From positions 14,842,171 through 14,906,170 of the forward strand of contig OX463778.1 in assembly GCA_949825025.1 (NCBI GenBank): 64,000 nt of DNA, read 5' to 3'. Positions 1 through 11,725 of this stretch are shown here, piece after piece (positions within the stretch are counted from its first letter, which is position 1; each line of letters opens with the position of its first letter). The notes under the pieces are model-generated. The model was not told the origin of the DNA. It searched no databases and saw only the letters and a list, made by a program, of their open reading frames with translations. The position numbers and the translations under genes were made by a program. This stretch comes from Siphlonurus alternatus. Taxonomy: Eukaryota > Arthropoda > Insecta > Ephemeroptera > Siphlonuridae.

Positions 1-662
1 AGTGATGAAAACATATGCTTGTAATTATAACTATTTAGTAAATGTTCTAACATTTTAACACGTGTTTACAGTTTATTATTAATTAATATTACTATTTGAA
101 ATTTAATAATTTTTAGAAATTAGTTCATTTAAAAATCAAATTAATATTCCATACGTGTTATAAAAATACCTTTCCAATATTTTTTTTTACCTTTTTGTAT
201 TGAAAAGTTGCCAGAGGATTTTTAGAACAAAACCATCAAGATAATCTTGACAATATTTTGTGTGTTTTTTTACCTATTGACATGTGACAAAAGAAGGCTG
301 GAAATAGATTTCCTTGGTGGTGGCTCGTATTGCGGCACAAATATATACGCTCGCGACATCACACATGGGTGTCATATAGAGCAGGTGAGACACCAAGGGG
401 TGGAGGAGCGCCCTAGTGGGAGGAAATATATCATCAGTAAGATCTGTTCAAATATATGAATAAGGTCAAGAACCAAACAAACATTAACTATCTAATATTT
501 TCAAATTTAATGCAGATCATGTAAAAATAAGATATTTTATTTATAAATATATATGTATTTTATATTTTACGTTATTGTAAAGAAGCAAATCAAAAGGAGG
601 GAGCTATATAACTATAATAGGAAGATTTTCAGACTTGCTTAAGACGCATTTAACTGGTAAGA
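1..662. other. A+T-rich stretch, no gene seen
   Basis: Mostly A/T-rich sequence with short poly-T runs. A slightly G+C-richer patch near 280-430 holds a 70-codon open frame (247-459). I do not recognise its product and see no coding support, so it is not called as a gene. Confidence 0.7.
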
Positions 663-819
663 TAATGGGGGGGGGGGCATTCACAAAGCACTTTAACCCC
701 CAATTTTAGCCTCGATTTTTATCCCGGGTGCTAAACCAAGGGCTAACCATGTTTAGCACTCGGTATAAAAATTGAGGCTAAATTAGGGGTTAAAGTGCTT
801 TTGCGAATGCCCCCCATTA
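663..819. mobile_element. Palindromic MITE, about 157 bp
   Basis: The left arm (from about 664, reading AATGGGGGG then CATTCACAAAGCACTTTAAC) is matched in reverse complement by the right arm ending at about 819 (GTGCTTTTGCGAATGCCCCC). The match continues inward through AATTTTAGCCTC and GGTGCTAAAC, so almost the whole element folds into one hairpin. It has no coding capacity. The poly-G at the left end (11 G) has expanded relative to the right (6 C). I could not define a clean target duplication, so the superfamily is open; a PIF/Harbinger-like origin is possible. Confidence 0.8.
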
Positions 820-897
820 TTAACTAGAAATCAGATAAATCGATTTTCGACTAATAATTAAATTATAATAATATATGATTTTTGTTACACAAAAGAC

Positions 898-923
898 TAT
901 ATATATATATATATATATATATA
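898..923. repeat. (TA)n microsatellite
   Basis: An uninterrupted run of 13 TA units. Confidence 0.95.
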
Positions 924-3780
924 ACATACAGAGTATAAATTTGATTTTTTAAACAATGCACTAATATGAAGCACAAATTATCACAGCATTATATTTAAAA
1001 ATTTAGAATTTTAGTATAGAATACTTCATGCTCACTATTATACCAAAAATATAATTTTAAATTAACTTTTGAATTTTCATGTGTATATTACACATAAGTA
1101 TTAATTAATTATAAATATTACATGAAGTTATAATTTAATTATCTTGATATGATGCATATTAAAATTTACTGAAATTTAAAAAAAAAAACATATAGAATTT
1201 GCACCAATACCAGAAATTCCACATTCTTCCTTATAATTCTGCACTGATCCTCATCAACAATGGGAAGATGATTGTTGCTAAGACAGATAACAATCACAGA
1301 AGAAGTAACTCGATGTTAAATTTGTAGGTGTGAAGCGAGGAGCGTTTCGTCGCTTTGTAATAAGCCATGTGAAATAATTCCAACAGAGTTACACGCGTCA
1401 AAAAATTTGTTAATAATAAAACTCGAGGGAAAGTTGTAACCTGATGGTGTTTTACACCTAACCAATATTTTGAGGTTATGAGAATAAAAAAATTATTTTT
1501 AATATAATTATCATTGACTTGATTCAGGAAGCTAAAAGTCATTGTGCAGCTTTACTTCATTAAATCCGCTATAAAAGAAATGTAAAAAAAAATAACAAAA
1601 GTATAAACTATAGTTGGAAACAATGCTAATAGGGAATTCTTTGTTCTTTTTTTTTTTTTAAACTTAAATAATAATTGACTGATCCTATATAATTTGATTC
1701 TCATATAAAAAAATTATTTTATTCTCACCTCAATTTCTTTTTATGTGAATCAGGAAGCAAAAAAATGTTTTCTGTTTGAACTTTTGTAAAACTTTTAATT
1801 TTTTCAATTCCATGTTATATATTATTTAAGTAGTCCAAGTGCTAACATATGTTATGATGTTGCTTTGATTTTTTTTTTAAATAATGCTATCCTATTTTAA
1901 ATCTTAAAATTATTAATGTCTTTCATTTTTTTAACAATGGGAACTCATATAAATAATGTTATTCTATATAGCTTAGAATTTTTGATACCACGTTTTTAAT
2001 TTAATCGTCTCATGCTATGTATGATATTAGACTCAAATCGCACGCAAAGTGCTAATCTTAGTCCCCTTCCTTGTTGCTGAATGAACTAATTTTCTGTGGA
2101 GGAGAATTTTAAATTAGAGCAAGAATACACTGCAAAAAACATCTATCATGCATGTAATAATAGAAATAAAAATGCATATAAATATATACTATAGTGAGTT
2201 CATAATATTGGGCGTTTAAGAAAAAAAAAAACAGCGTGATTGGAAATAAATTAGGTTTTGATTTTATTTATTCGTTTTAATTCTTATAACGCTGTATGCA
2301 AAAACACAAGAATACAATTATTGTTACGGGATAATAACAGAAGCAAATTATAACGTATTCCTACATTGTATATATATGCCATAAATGCATGACAGCTTCT
2401 TAAAGAATAATACACTAAATAATTTTATTTAAGTTATAAAGTATACATCAAATATAATATATAGAGACGTTTTTTATGATATAAATTAATTGCAGCAATA
2501 GAAAAATCTTTATCAGAAGCCTGAAGCCATGCAGCTTAAGATGGGATTTTATTCTGCAAAAGTCACTAAAATTTATACAATAATCTATAATATTTGAAGA
2601 TGTGATAGTTTTCACAGTGAATAAGGAATTAACATTTCTCATTATATTAAATTGAACTCATTCAAGATGCACACTTTCACCTTGGCGTAATGCACTTTCC
2701 TTTCAATAAGCCAACAAATTTATCAATTTGTTATTTGATTTTCTTTAATTTTCTCTCTATAATTTCTAATGAAGCGTTACTAAAACGTCAATTCAGCAGC
2801 TGCATTGTGCCGGGACCATAGTGCGTCCTTAGGTGCTTATTTCGTGTTCAATATCGCCTCATTAGCCCGGTAGAACCCCCTCCTCTCGACTCTTCATCTT
2901 GCCGCCCCCAGCCCGTATATACGTACAGTTTAATGAGGAAGTCTACAGCCTAATAACGTTCAATCAGACTCCTTGAGACGCAAAGTATAATATATAGAAC
3001 CCTCCTTTAATACTATCCTAAAAAAAAAAAAGTAATAAACTTTCATTTCCTTTAATAAAAGTCAAATATTTTCATTATTTTTGGTAATATGATTAGTTTT
3101 ATTTAAATTTTGTTATTTGATATTTTTGTTACATAATAAAAATATTTAAATTTTAATAAGATGAATATTTTTTTCTGGTATATAAAGGATGTAACTTTTG
3201 TTTTCTGTTCAGGTTTTCATCTGGACCTTCTTAAGAAACCATCCTTCTGTCATCAGTCCGTCAAAATAGCTATTGGTGAGTGTTGATTCATTGATTGAGA
3301 AATTGATTGAGTGTTTTTATAATGCATGTATATATAAATAAACAAGTATATATAGAGGAGCATAATGTATAATATATGAAAGAAAAATAATCTACAGACA
3401 ATGTTATATATTAGGCATTATAGCGAAATTGTGTAAGAGAATTCAATAAGTCAATTTAATGGTCAAATTTTTACTTAAAATACAATGCATTAATTACTTC
3501 TCTATACTCTGCATTAATTTGAGTTAGAAAGATTCTTATAATATTAAAGTAACAATCAAATATCAACAATTTTCCCAGTGATTTCTTTAATACCCTCAAA
3601 TTAATGAACAAAATCGACTACATTATAGATGACTACTACTTACAAATCTTTATTTATTAAAGCATTTAAAAGAAAAAAGGAATTCTCCATACATAAACTT
3701 GTGTGGTATTTCATTTTGTGAGCAAGATAAATACATACCAGTCGGAAGTTAGTTTAAAAAAAAAATGTAAAGCTTTGATG
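924..3780. other. A+T-rich stretch, no gene seen
   Basis: Low-complexity A/T-rich DNA with many poly-T runs. A G+C-richer patch at about 2800-2935 contains no frame or motif I recognise. Open frames at 1294-1542 and 2448-2642 (minus) are short, A+T-driven and unassigned. Confidence 0.7.
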
Positions 3781-4060
3781 CGTTTTTCGGTAGGGTTACA
3801 ATGAAAAATGTTCGAAAGGGTTCACTTTTTGTTGTACATCAGACGACGGTGAAGTGTCAAAGACTTTTAAGTGCACTCTATGCCAAGCTCCTACTACTCG
3901 AATTGCTTGCTTCCTTCCTGAGACGCGTGAGTTTGCCTAAAGATGTCAGGGGGTGTGGGAACTCGCATGAGAGAGAGGGTGGGCGTACATTTAAATGCAG
4001 ATTCCCATGAACTTAAGGGCCTACGTCGCGACGTCACTTATAAAAAATCACCCCCTAATA
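3781..4060. other. Unassigned G+C-richer island with a 69-codon open frame
   Basis: The frame at 3801-4010 (+) begins MKNVRKGSLFVV and has a hydrophobic middle (LLLLELLASFL). It is preceded by a pyrimidine-rich TTTTTCGGTAG and contains a donor-like CGTGAGT near 3926, so an exon cannot be excluded. I recognise no domain and see no linked exon. The end of the island carries a CGACGTCAC near 4030. Most likely non-coding. Confidence 0.3.
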
Positions 4061-4745
4061 TATATATAGGAAGTGTAGGAAGCTTTTTTCAAAAGGGGTA
4101 TATTTAAATTGAGGAAATATTACCCTTTCTAGTTTTTTTTATATGTTCTTAAATAAATATATGAGGATAGATATATTTAAATTTTTAATGCTTAAGTCTT
4201 CATATATTGTATAAAGGCGTAATTTAATTTAAAAGCTTTACTATATACTATACCATATAATGGTAATAGGAGTTTTATTATCTTGATAAGAATTTTTAAT
4301 GTTGTTGATGTTTTTTTAATTTAATTAAGGAAAATAAACGTATATATAGATACTTTAACAAAATATTTTAAGTTTTTTTTAAGGAGCGTCAAAAAATATC
4401 ACTTCTAAAATTTTAAATTTAAATTGTTGAAATAAATTGCATAATAAATTTAAATATGCAGCTTCCATAATCTTCCATCTTCCATTAATAGAAACTTATT
4501 ATATAATGCAGGCATGCAGCTATGGCTGATGCATAATTTATTAAATATATCTGTCAATATTCCGGCTTGTGACAATATATACTGCGTGAATATCAAAGTA
4601 TCAGCGCGTATAGAAATAATGTATACCTTGGCCTATACTTAATACTGTTGTATTGACGTGAATCACACTCTAAACCTCCATAAATTCTTTGATGTAATGA
4701 ATTTTTAAATTTAGAATCGATTGTTTAGTAAATAGTAAACTTAAC
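4061..4745. other. A+T-rich stretch, no gene seen
   Basis: A/T-rich sequence with short TA runs; no repeat structure or open frame worth naming. Confidence 0.7.
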
Positions 4746-5060
4746 TTTTCATTTGAAAATTAAAATGCCGGAAATAAGTTCTCCGTAAGAAAAATCTTTT
4801 TTAACACCCCACACCATCAGTCTTATCATTAAGTCCCACCACCTCGCTTGTGTGGCCGTAGCGGGTGGTGTTTTGGCCGTAATCTCGACGCGAATGTCAG
4901 GTGTGCCAAGAGCAACACGCCCGCGGCACACCGTGTGGTCCTCCACAACCAAGAAAGACTGCACTGACAAAGCTGCTATTAATAACGACAGGTTAGTCAA
5001 AATGCCGCGAGCTGCTTGACGTTAACGACAAACCATTGCTTTGACGAACAACAAGATATC
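4746..5060. other. Unassigned G+C-richer island with an 83-codon minus-strand frame
   Basis: The minus-strand frame 4749-5000 has a mixed, non-repetitive composition, with a central part reading VALGTPDIRVEITAKTP. On that strand the G+C-rich core is preceded by GTCAGTGCAG, a possible splice acceptor. I do not recognise any family, and the outer ends of the frame are A+T-rich. A short exon is possible but weakly supported. Confidence 0.2.
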
Positions 5061-6268
5061 TAACTTTCAGAAGATGAAACCTCCGTGGCCAAAAAGAAAC
5101 CTCATTCATCGTTCTCCAGCCGCATTTGTGTGGTTTGAACTTGAGGGCCAACTCACTTTTCAGACGTCATATTTCTCTCTCTCTCTCTTTCTATATATAT
5201 ATATAAACAATATAAAAACATCATCAGCTGGTATGCACGCATCATGCAGACGCCACAATTGTTCTAAATTATGTAATGTCACGATTTTAACCAATGACTT
5301 TTATTATTAATGTTACTATTATTGTTTCTTATAAAAATATAATATTATACTCCCCGCAAAGATCGTTTCCTTTTTTTTTCTATTCACTAAATTCATATAT
5401 ATAAAAAAAAATTGTACAGACGCATAAAATTAAAAATCATTCTATTGTTACTATTTTGAAGACGTATATATTTTACTTGGTTGTTTGTGTTAAGTTGTTA
5501 ATTAGTTTTCTCGTTAAATATATAAAATGCCCCGGGGGCTACTGCATGTGATGATATCGCAATATTATACGACGACAGACTACTCGGGTGCACCGTCTGT
5601 TTTAGTCGGCTGCAGGCCGTGTTTATTCCACCACATATATAGTGACCACCTGCTGTGTAGTTCACGGCATGACCACGACTGACGGCGCGTCTTCATGGCG
5701 CCACTGCGCCTCCAGACAATACAATTGCTTTAGCAACGTAATCGTAATTAACATTACAAGAATATTTCGTCTACTTTTTTATGGTGTTTTAATTTTAAAA
5801 AATGAGATTTTTTTATATAAAAATTGAAGGTGACCACCTTGGCGCCACCTCCACGCACCCCCGCGGATGTAAACAATAAGAGCATCGTGAGTTAGTCGCG
5901 TTGCCGCATTGCAGGAAACCTGGACAGCATGGCGAATGTTTTTATATAGAGACACCCGCAGAGAAATATAATTTTTTGACTGCGGGATGCTACATACAAT
6001 ATCATGGCAATGTAATAAAATAAATGAAATACTAATTAATATAATTTTAATGTGTTGTCTTTAATTTAGTTTTATACAATGCAAAACCTTGAAGTTATAT
6101 AATATATAAATTTCTATATTTAGAAATTACTTTTTTTTTTCAAATTTTTTATCATTTTTGTATTGTGCACGTGTGTGTTTTAGCACACATATAATGAAAT
6201 AAGTGTATTGTTCAATAATTTAAACTCTATAATTCTATATATTTCCATTCAATTGTTATCAGTGTATA
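5061..6268. other. Mixed stretch with two small G+C-rich islands, no gene seen
   Basis: Islands at about 5520-5725 and 5826-5970 are CpG-richer than their surroundings and contain GTGACCACC/GGTGACCACC motifs. They show no recognisable coding or RNA product. A short CT/TA run lies near 5173-5203. The rest is A/T-rich. Confidence 0.6.
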
Positions 6269-6281
6269 ATATATATACTAT
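6269..6281. repeat. SINE target-site duplication, tail side
   Basis: ATATATATACTAT abuts the poly-T (reverse-strand poly-A) end of the SINE and is repeated exactly at 6686-6698. The sequence is A+T-rich, but the exact position at both ends makes it convincing. Confidence 0.8.
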
Positions 6282-6685
6282 TTTTTTTTATTTTTTTTAA
6301 TCAAACCCTATTGGGTACTTCTATTTACTAATTACATACTACTTTGAAACCCCGAACCTTCCGAAACCCTAACTTGAGCGTTTCGCGGGCTCTTCTGGAA
6401 CGGGGGCGGCCACGGCCTTGCAAATCCATCCCGGCATTTGCCTGCGGCTGAGGGAAACGTGGAAACCTCAGCCAGGATGGACGCTACAGCTTTTGTCAAT
6501 GAACCGGAAGTGCAATGGTCCAAAGCCAGGGGAACCACATAGTGGAAAAGCGCAACGTTTTACCCCTGGGTGGGAAACGTGGTTTTTGTTGAAAATGGTC
6601 ACCCATCCAACTACTAACCACGCGCGGCGTTGCTTGACTTCGGTGATCTGACGAGACCCGGTCAAGCGCACTGTGCCACACCTCC
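6282..6685 (-). mobile_element. SINE with 5S-rRNA-derived head (SINE3-like)
   Basis: Read on the minus strand, the head (about 6685-6597) carries 5S rRNA hallmarks in order: TCTCGTCAGATCACCGAAGT, then CAAGCAACG, then GGTTAGTAGTTGGATGGGTG. These match the internal promoter region of animal 5S genes. A body follows with TGGCTTTGGACCATTGCAC and GGCTGAGGTTTCCACG, then a further G+C-rich block, and a tail of two A8 runs separated by T (plus-strand 6282-6298). A 13-bp duplication flanks it, as expected for LINE-mediated insertion. It is a Pol III-type short retroposon without protein. The same body recurs at 34063-34300. Open frames crossing it on both strands are incidental. Confidence 0.88.
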
Positions 6686-6698
6686 ATATATATACTAT
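6686..6698. repeat. SINE target-site duplication, head side
   Basis: An exact copy of ATATATATACTAT directly following the 5S-like head. Confidence 0.8.
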
Positions 6699-7626
6699 AA
6701 GAGTCGATATAAGCTTAATTTGTGAATTTTTACTTTTTACGAATTTCATTAAGTACATGGTTTTAGATTTTTTCCCCCTAAATAATCCTATGCATGCACG
6801 TTTGCATATATATATATTTGACAATATGACTCTATATACATAACTTGTTTTTATGGATAAAAGAAAAAAAATGTATTTTATATTTTTTATATAATTGAAT
6901 TCAACAACCACAAATAAATCATGATCACAAACAATTTACCTTTTACTTCGGCATATATACTCACAATGCATCTATAGATTGACTCATCATGAAATATCCT
7001 CTATTATTATCGCAGCTGATGTAATGTCTAAATTAGAGCACACATATATATAAGAGGCCCGCCCCGACAAATGCTCTCTCGATTATAGCTAATTTGTCGC
7101 TACTATAGCAGGACCCGTTATATTAAGTTGTTGATTAAGCCGCGAAGCTGCATCACCTCATTAAAACTGTACACCTTCGCAGGTAATAATATTCAAGGGC
7201 TCAATCATTACAGTCACACGAACTTCTTTGTTAGTAAATTAGAGGCTTTTGACCCGCGAACCTTCAATATTAAAGTTCTTCCCAAGATTCGACAACCAGA
7301 TAATATCGCTCTATATGATGAGAACGAAATAAAGTAACTTAATTTTTATATTAGTAACAAACTGTAAAATTATTGTAAATTTAATTTATATAATAAACAA
7401 CTTTTTATTAATGTTTTTATTCTGGTGGTAACATGAAGATAACAATGGATAATTATCAAAATTATCTCACCATAAAACAGTAATACAACATAATATGAAC
7501 TATACATAGTTACACATTACATTTCAGTGTCAAAAGGATCGACATTAATAACTTTAATAATTAATTAACCAATTAATTATATATTATCGAAGAAATCAGT
7601 TCTTCGTATAATATACAACATTACTA
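6699..7626. other. A+T-rich stretch, no gene seen
   Basis: A/T-rich with short TA runs. The open frame at 7128-7337 (+) is unassigned. No tRNA or repeat structure noticed. Confidence 0.65.
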
Positions 7627-8080
7627 GAGCGCGGAAAAAAGTCGCATTTTTTTTTTCGAAAAATTAGGCACCTAAAAAGTCAACTTATTTTGGAAAATAC
7701 AAAAAAGTCACTTTTTTAAAAAAATAGTCTATAAAATAGTCACTTTAAAAAAAATGCAGCTCAAAGGCGTTTCATAAGTGCCATTTAAAAGTGTGTTTAA
7801 AAGTTTTATTTTTTTTTATATTTTTTTACTTCCTTTTTTTTTTTTTTTACAATATGAAGAAAAGAGCTGAAGTGCACGAAAAATATGTCAAAAAGTCACA
7901 AAAAGTCATCTTTTGCCAAAATAGTATCAAAATCCAAAAATAGTATATTTTATAATTTAATAGTCTTTTTTTTATGTATAGGCTCATTTGAATCCACTTC
8001 CAGAGATCGGTGGACATCCTAAATGACAACAAAATAGTCCTCATGTGCACAAAAAGTCAAAATGACTTTTTTCCGAGCTC
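7627..8080. mobile_element. TA-flanked non-autonomous DNA element, about 454 bp
   Basis: The terminal inverted repeats are GAGCGCGGAAAAAAGTC at 7627 and its near-complement GACTTTTTTCCGAGCTC ending at 8080. Both outer edges are TA (7625-7626 and 8081-8082), as expected for Tc1/mariner-type insertion. The interior is not palindromic. It holds many same-direction degenerate AAAAAGTCA / AAATAGTC motifs on both sides of a poly-T centre. There is no transposase frame. Confidence 0.75.
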
Positions 8081-8082
8081 TA

Positions 8083-9985
8083 AACATTAACACACCAGGC
8101 ACAATTTCAAAAAAATTCAATTTTAAAAAAACTTTGCATTAATTAGTTTCTTTTTTTTTTTTTTCACTTGGAAATACTTCTTCAATTATACCCCCAGCAA
8201 GCAAAATCAATGGTGCTGAACTGTTTTTTTTTTTTTTTTTAAATATTTGTTTGCGACAGTTCTATATGTAAAAAGGCACCACTGCAATGCAATGTCATGC
8301 ATGCAGTAGTATAATTATAGGTGATATCATATAGCTGATAATGTTGCAATATCTGTATATATAGTATGTTATTTATATATATTATAATAATATAATAGTA
8401 TATTTAATTACATATACTCAAAGAATTGAAAAGCTCCTGATAAAATATGAAAAATATAACATTCATTTGCGCTATTCATGTTGGCAAGAATCAGTTAAAA
8501 CTATAAAATAGTTCAATTTTTAAGTATGTAACTATAAAATCAGTGCTATAAAAAACTTTAAATGGAATTACCCCGTATGTATTTTATTGACAACCTAAAA
8601 TATATGAAGTTGAATTTTAAACTTTAATACAAATTATTTTCCACTGATATCATCAAATAATATATACGAAATATGTGAATATGTTCTTTGCTTACAAATA
8701 AAGCACGAAAACTGCGACAATACAATAAACAATATAAAATAAAAATTTAATATATTTTAACTCTTTTTTAAAATTCTAAATACACAACAAACCCACCAGA
8801 ATACATGATTACAATTTTACCAATATTTATATATAATTTAATACACACTACCATATAAAGATTTTGTTAGTGATATGAAATTTATGCTCCCGAGTTTTCC
8901 ATTATTCACGTACAGTTCGAGTTATGGGCGAGGTTTTACTTTATGAATGGGTACATCGGCCTCGATTTCCTGGCAGGGCTGGGCGCGCGAGCCGCATTGC
9001 AATTAGCGTTGTAGCAGCAGCAGTATATAGTATAGTCCCGTGCAGCCTGCCCGCGTGCTCCAAGCCACTCCTTCACAAAACGCACTTGCGTATTCTGGCA
9101 GCTAAAGAATACATTGAACGCTCGTTTCATATTTAAGGTGTTAAAAGGAATTTTTTTACCACTCTCGCAAAAGTTTTATATATCATAACATTCATAACAA
9201 TAAATTTTATTTATATTTTTTTATTTCCGTTTCTCGTATATATATTTTTGTATATTATATGCATATAACATGGTATTTAAATATATATTATGATTTGTTG
9301 AATTGTATTTTAAGTTAATTTCCATAAGATTTATTTAAATTTAGTTAGGAATTATACAATTTCATTATATAGTATTTTAGATGATTTACGTTTATTTGAA
9401 TTTTTCTATTGTCTCATGCGTCTTACGCAGTCTTTATTTTGAAGTTATATATTATATACATCACTTTCTTCTGAAGTTATACCAGCATGATGCACAAAAC
9501 ATGCATTTTATGGCAAATTACAAAATAATGAAAATCCCGTCTTGATATGCCAACACTGTTGAGAGTCATGAGGAATGAAATGTGTGTTATAATTATTAAA
9601 CACAGGAGTTTTGCATGTTTTCTGTCCTGCATTATAACAGGACAGTGAATAAACATCATATTTCAATGAATAAATTAATAAGTAACCAGTTGTGTACAGT
9701 AACTCGGGTCCCCCCTTCCATCCCTTCTGATATTTTTATGTTGAAGTTAAATTTTACTTTTTCTATTTAGGCATATTACATTTTTTAAAAAAAATATTGA
9801 AACTTATATATACTTGTTAGCTCTATGTAAAACATGCAGTGTATATTAATAATTATATTAATTACTTTTTTTTAAACAAAAATAAGTCCTGCATATGCAT
9901 TTGAGCATCATACTGGTCCAAGTGCATACAGCGCTCTTATATCAACGAACCTCCCATGCATTTGTTATCAGTGTCATATTACTGC
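8083..9985. other. A+T-rich stretch with one G+C-richer patch, no gene seen
   Basis: A patch at about 8920-9125 holds overlapping 64- to 70-codon frames on both strands, with no recognisable family. The remainder is A/T-rich with poly-T runs at about 8150-8164 and 8224-8240. Confidence 0.65.
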
Positions 9986-10255
9986 CGTCCTGAGTCGATC
10001 ATAATAAATGAACCAAGAAGACTCTGCCCCTCCACACGTCTATCGCTGCTGCTGTCACTTGAATGCAAGCACGATGATGAGATGGTCCCGCCCATCCACT
10101 GCAGCATCGTGACGTCACGAGGTGCAAGGGGGGAGTGCTGACCTAGGGCAAGTTTGACCTCGTCCCATTGTCGTTTGTTGCACCCCGAGAGAGGGGACGT
10201 CAGGAGGGTCTTTGCATGCAGCTTGACCGCAGTACTCGACTTGTTCATGAACCGA
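9986..10255. other. Unassigned G+C-richer island
   Basis: CpG-containing island with a CRE octamer at 10110-10117. Frames on both strands (61 and 89 codons) overlap here; neither resembles a known protein. It may be an old repeat or a regulatory island. Confidence 0.35.
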
Positions 10256-10675
10256 CACTTCGGCTTTGTTAATATTATAATATATATAATGACTGCAGTG
10301 GTCTTATTGTATATTATAAGCTATCGTATATTGGCAATACTTCATCTTCATTGCATGGTAATTTCAATGTTTTACAATGTCTTTGCTATTTTCTTTACAT
10401 CAAAATACTATAATATATATTATAGAATTACAAAATTATGAATTTTATTTAAGAAGTGAAAAAACTAGAAAACTAGACGATCTATTTATACACAGCAAAA
10501 CAGGGGTATCGTCTGCATTATATAAAGTGGGTGGGGGGGGGGGAGGTAGTTTTTTTCACATATTGCATAATGAAGTAAATAAGTCCATTATCCCAAAACA
10601 TTTGTTTAACTGATTGTTTAACAATTCATACAAGGTCCGTTTAAATTTGCATTCGCTTGTGATTGTGACAGAAGT
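10256..10675. other. A+T-rich stretch with a G-run
   Basis: A/T-rich sequence with a G-rich tract near 10527-10547. No gene seen. Confidence 0.6.
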
Positions 10676-10788
10676 TGATGATTCTGATCGTCTCGCCGCG
10701 CGGTGCAGCTCCCCATCAATCAGGCCTGCAATTTGGCCAGCGGCGTCGTCTCCCCGTGATTTGCATGCTGCTCCTGCCTCTCTCTCTT

Positions 10789-10819
<31 letters not shown>

Positions 10820-11010
10820 GACACCTCCCAGCACGTGGCCGCTAGTCCCGCCCCCCGACACGCCCCCTTTCACTGATTGGTTGCCATAGCAGCCGCGCTT
10901 TCAGTAGACGGCGAGAGAGGCGGCAACTCCCCCTTGCGTGTCAGGTTGCAGCCCGTCACCACCCAAACACCCCCACTTGCACCCCTTACCTAGACCAAGC
11001 AGCTGTGTTG
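10676..11010. promoter_or_regulatory. CpG-rich, promoter-like island
   Basis: This 330-bp island stands out sharply from its A+T-rich surroundings. Within 62 bp it has an E-box CACGTG (10832-10837), GC-box-like CCCGCCCCCC (from 10848) and CACGCCCCC (10859-10867), an inverted CCAAT box GATTGG (10875-10880) and an RFX/X-box-like GTTGCCATAGCAGC (10880-10893). A (CT)n tract precedes them, which could act like GAGA-type sites of arthropod promoters. No start site or downstream exon could be established, and the 91- and 105-codon frames here are probably incidental. Promoter function is inference. Confidence 0.35.
10778..10816. repeat. (CT)n microsatellite, imperfect
   Basis: CT repeats interrupted by short T runs, at the left edge of the motif cluster. 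Confidence 0.9.
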
Positions 11011-11535
11011 ATATGGTGGTAGATTGGAGTTTTGATATTTGGCTTGGTTGAACACAAATCGCACCAAATTATGGTTCTTTTTATTGACGTTAATTCTTTT
11101 TATTTTTTTTTTTATCATAAAGATAAAGAAATGATAAGTTTTGTTGTAAAATATTAAGGTTTTTATCAAATCAAAATAAATTAGGGGTATTTAACAAAGT
11201 AATGTGACATTCCTTAATCCGTGTAAAATATATAAACTGCATGCATGCAATGGCTATCTCGTATTATTTATCATAATTATAAATTATAATATGTATGTTA
11301 TGGTGCATGGATACAGGGGAAATGAGATTTACAAATAAACGTATAGCATAGCATTGCCTGATAAATTCAAAGGAACCATCCTATGGATTGGAAAATTATA
11401 AAATTACTATTTTTTTTTCTAATATTGTATTATTTAAAATACAAAATAAGTAAAAAAATATATTTCGACAAAAATTAACACAGAGAAAACTCCAGCACAT
11501 CAGTGACACAAATACAGTCATTAAAACTGGAATTG
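11011..11535. other. A+T-rich stretch, no gene seen
   Basis: Poly-T and TA-rich sequence without structure. Confidence 0.7.
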
Positions 11536-11725
11536 GTGGAAGTTAAGAATGATGCTTGCCCTCCCTGCAGACTCAGGGTACCTCCCTCTCAGGTCGCACC
11601 AGGTCACCATAATGACAGGGCTTCTCCTGATCACCGGAAATGACTGCCGTCAATACGTGTCATTAGATTGCAGGAGGAAATAAACACACACCGGCGTGAA
11701 GGGGACTAGCCCTTGTAATTTCAGA
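11536..11725. other. Unassigned G+C-richer island
   Basis: About 190 bp of balanced composition with no long open frame, no hairpin and no recognised repeat. Confidence 0.4.

Noticed and set aside
6597..6685. A functional 5S rRNA gene
   Set aside because: Only the internal part resembles 5S and it continues into a SINE body and A-tail, with a target duplication around the whole.
6468..6911. 147-codon minus frame and other frames at 6332-6687
   Set aside because: They run through the SINE and its flanks, so the openness does not reflect a gene.
10556..10889. 91- and 105-codon frames rich in Ser/Leu or Arg/Glu
   Set aside because: They are shaped by the CT/GA microsatellite and open on opposite strands of the same DNA.
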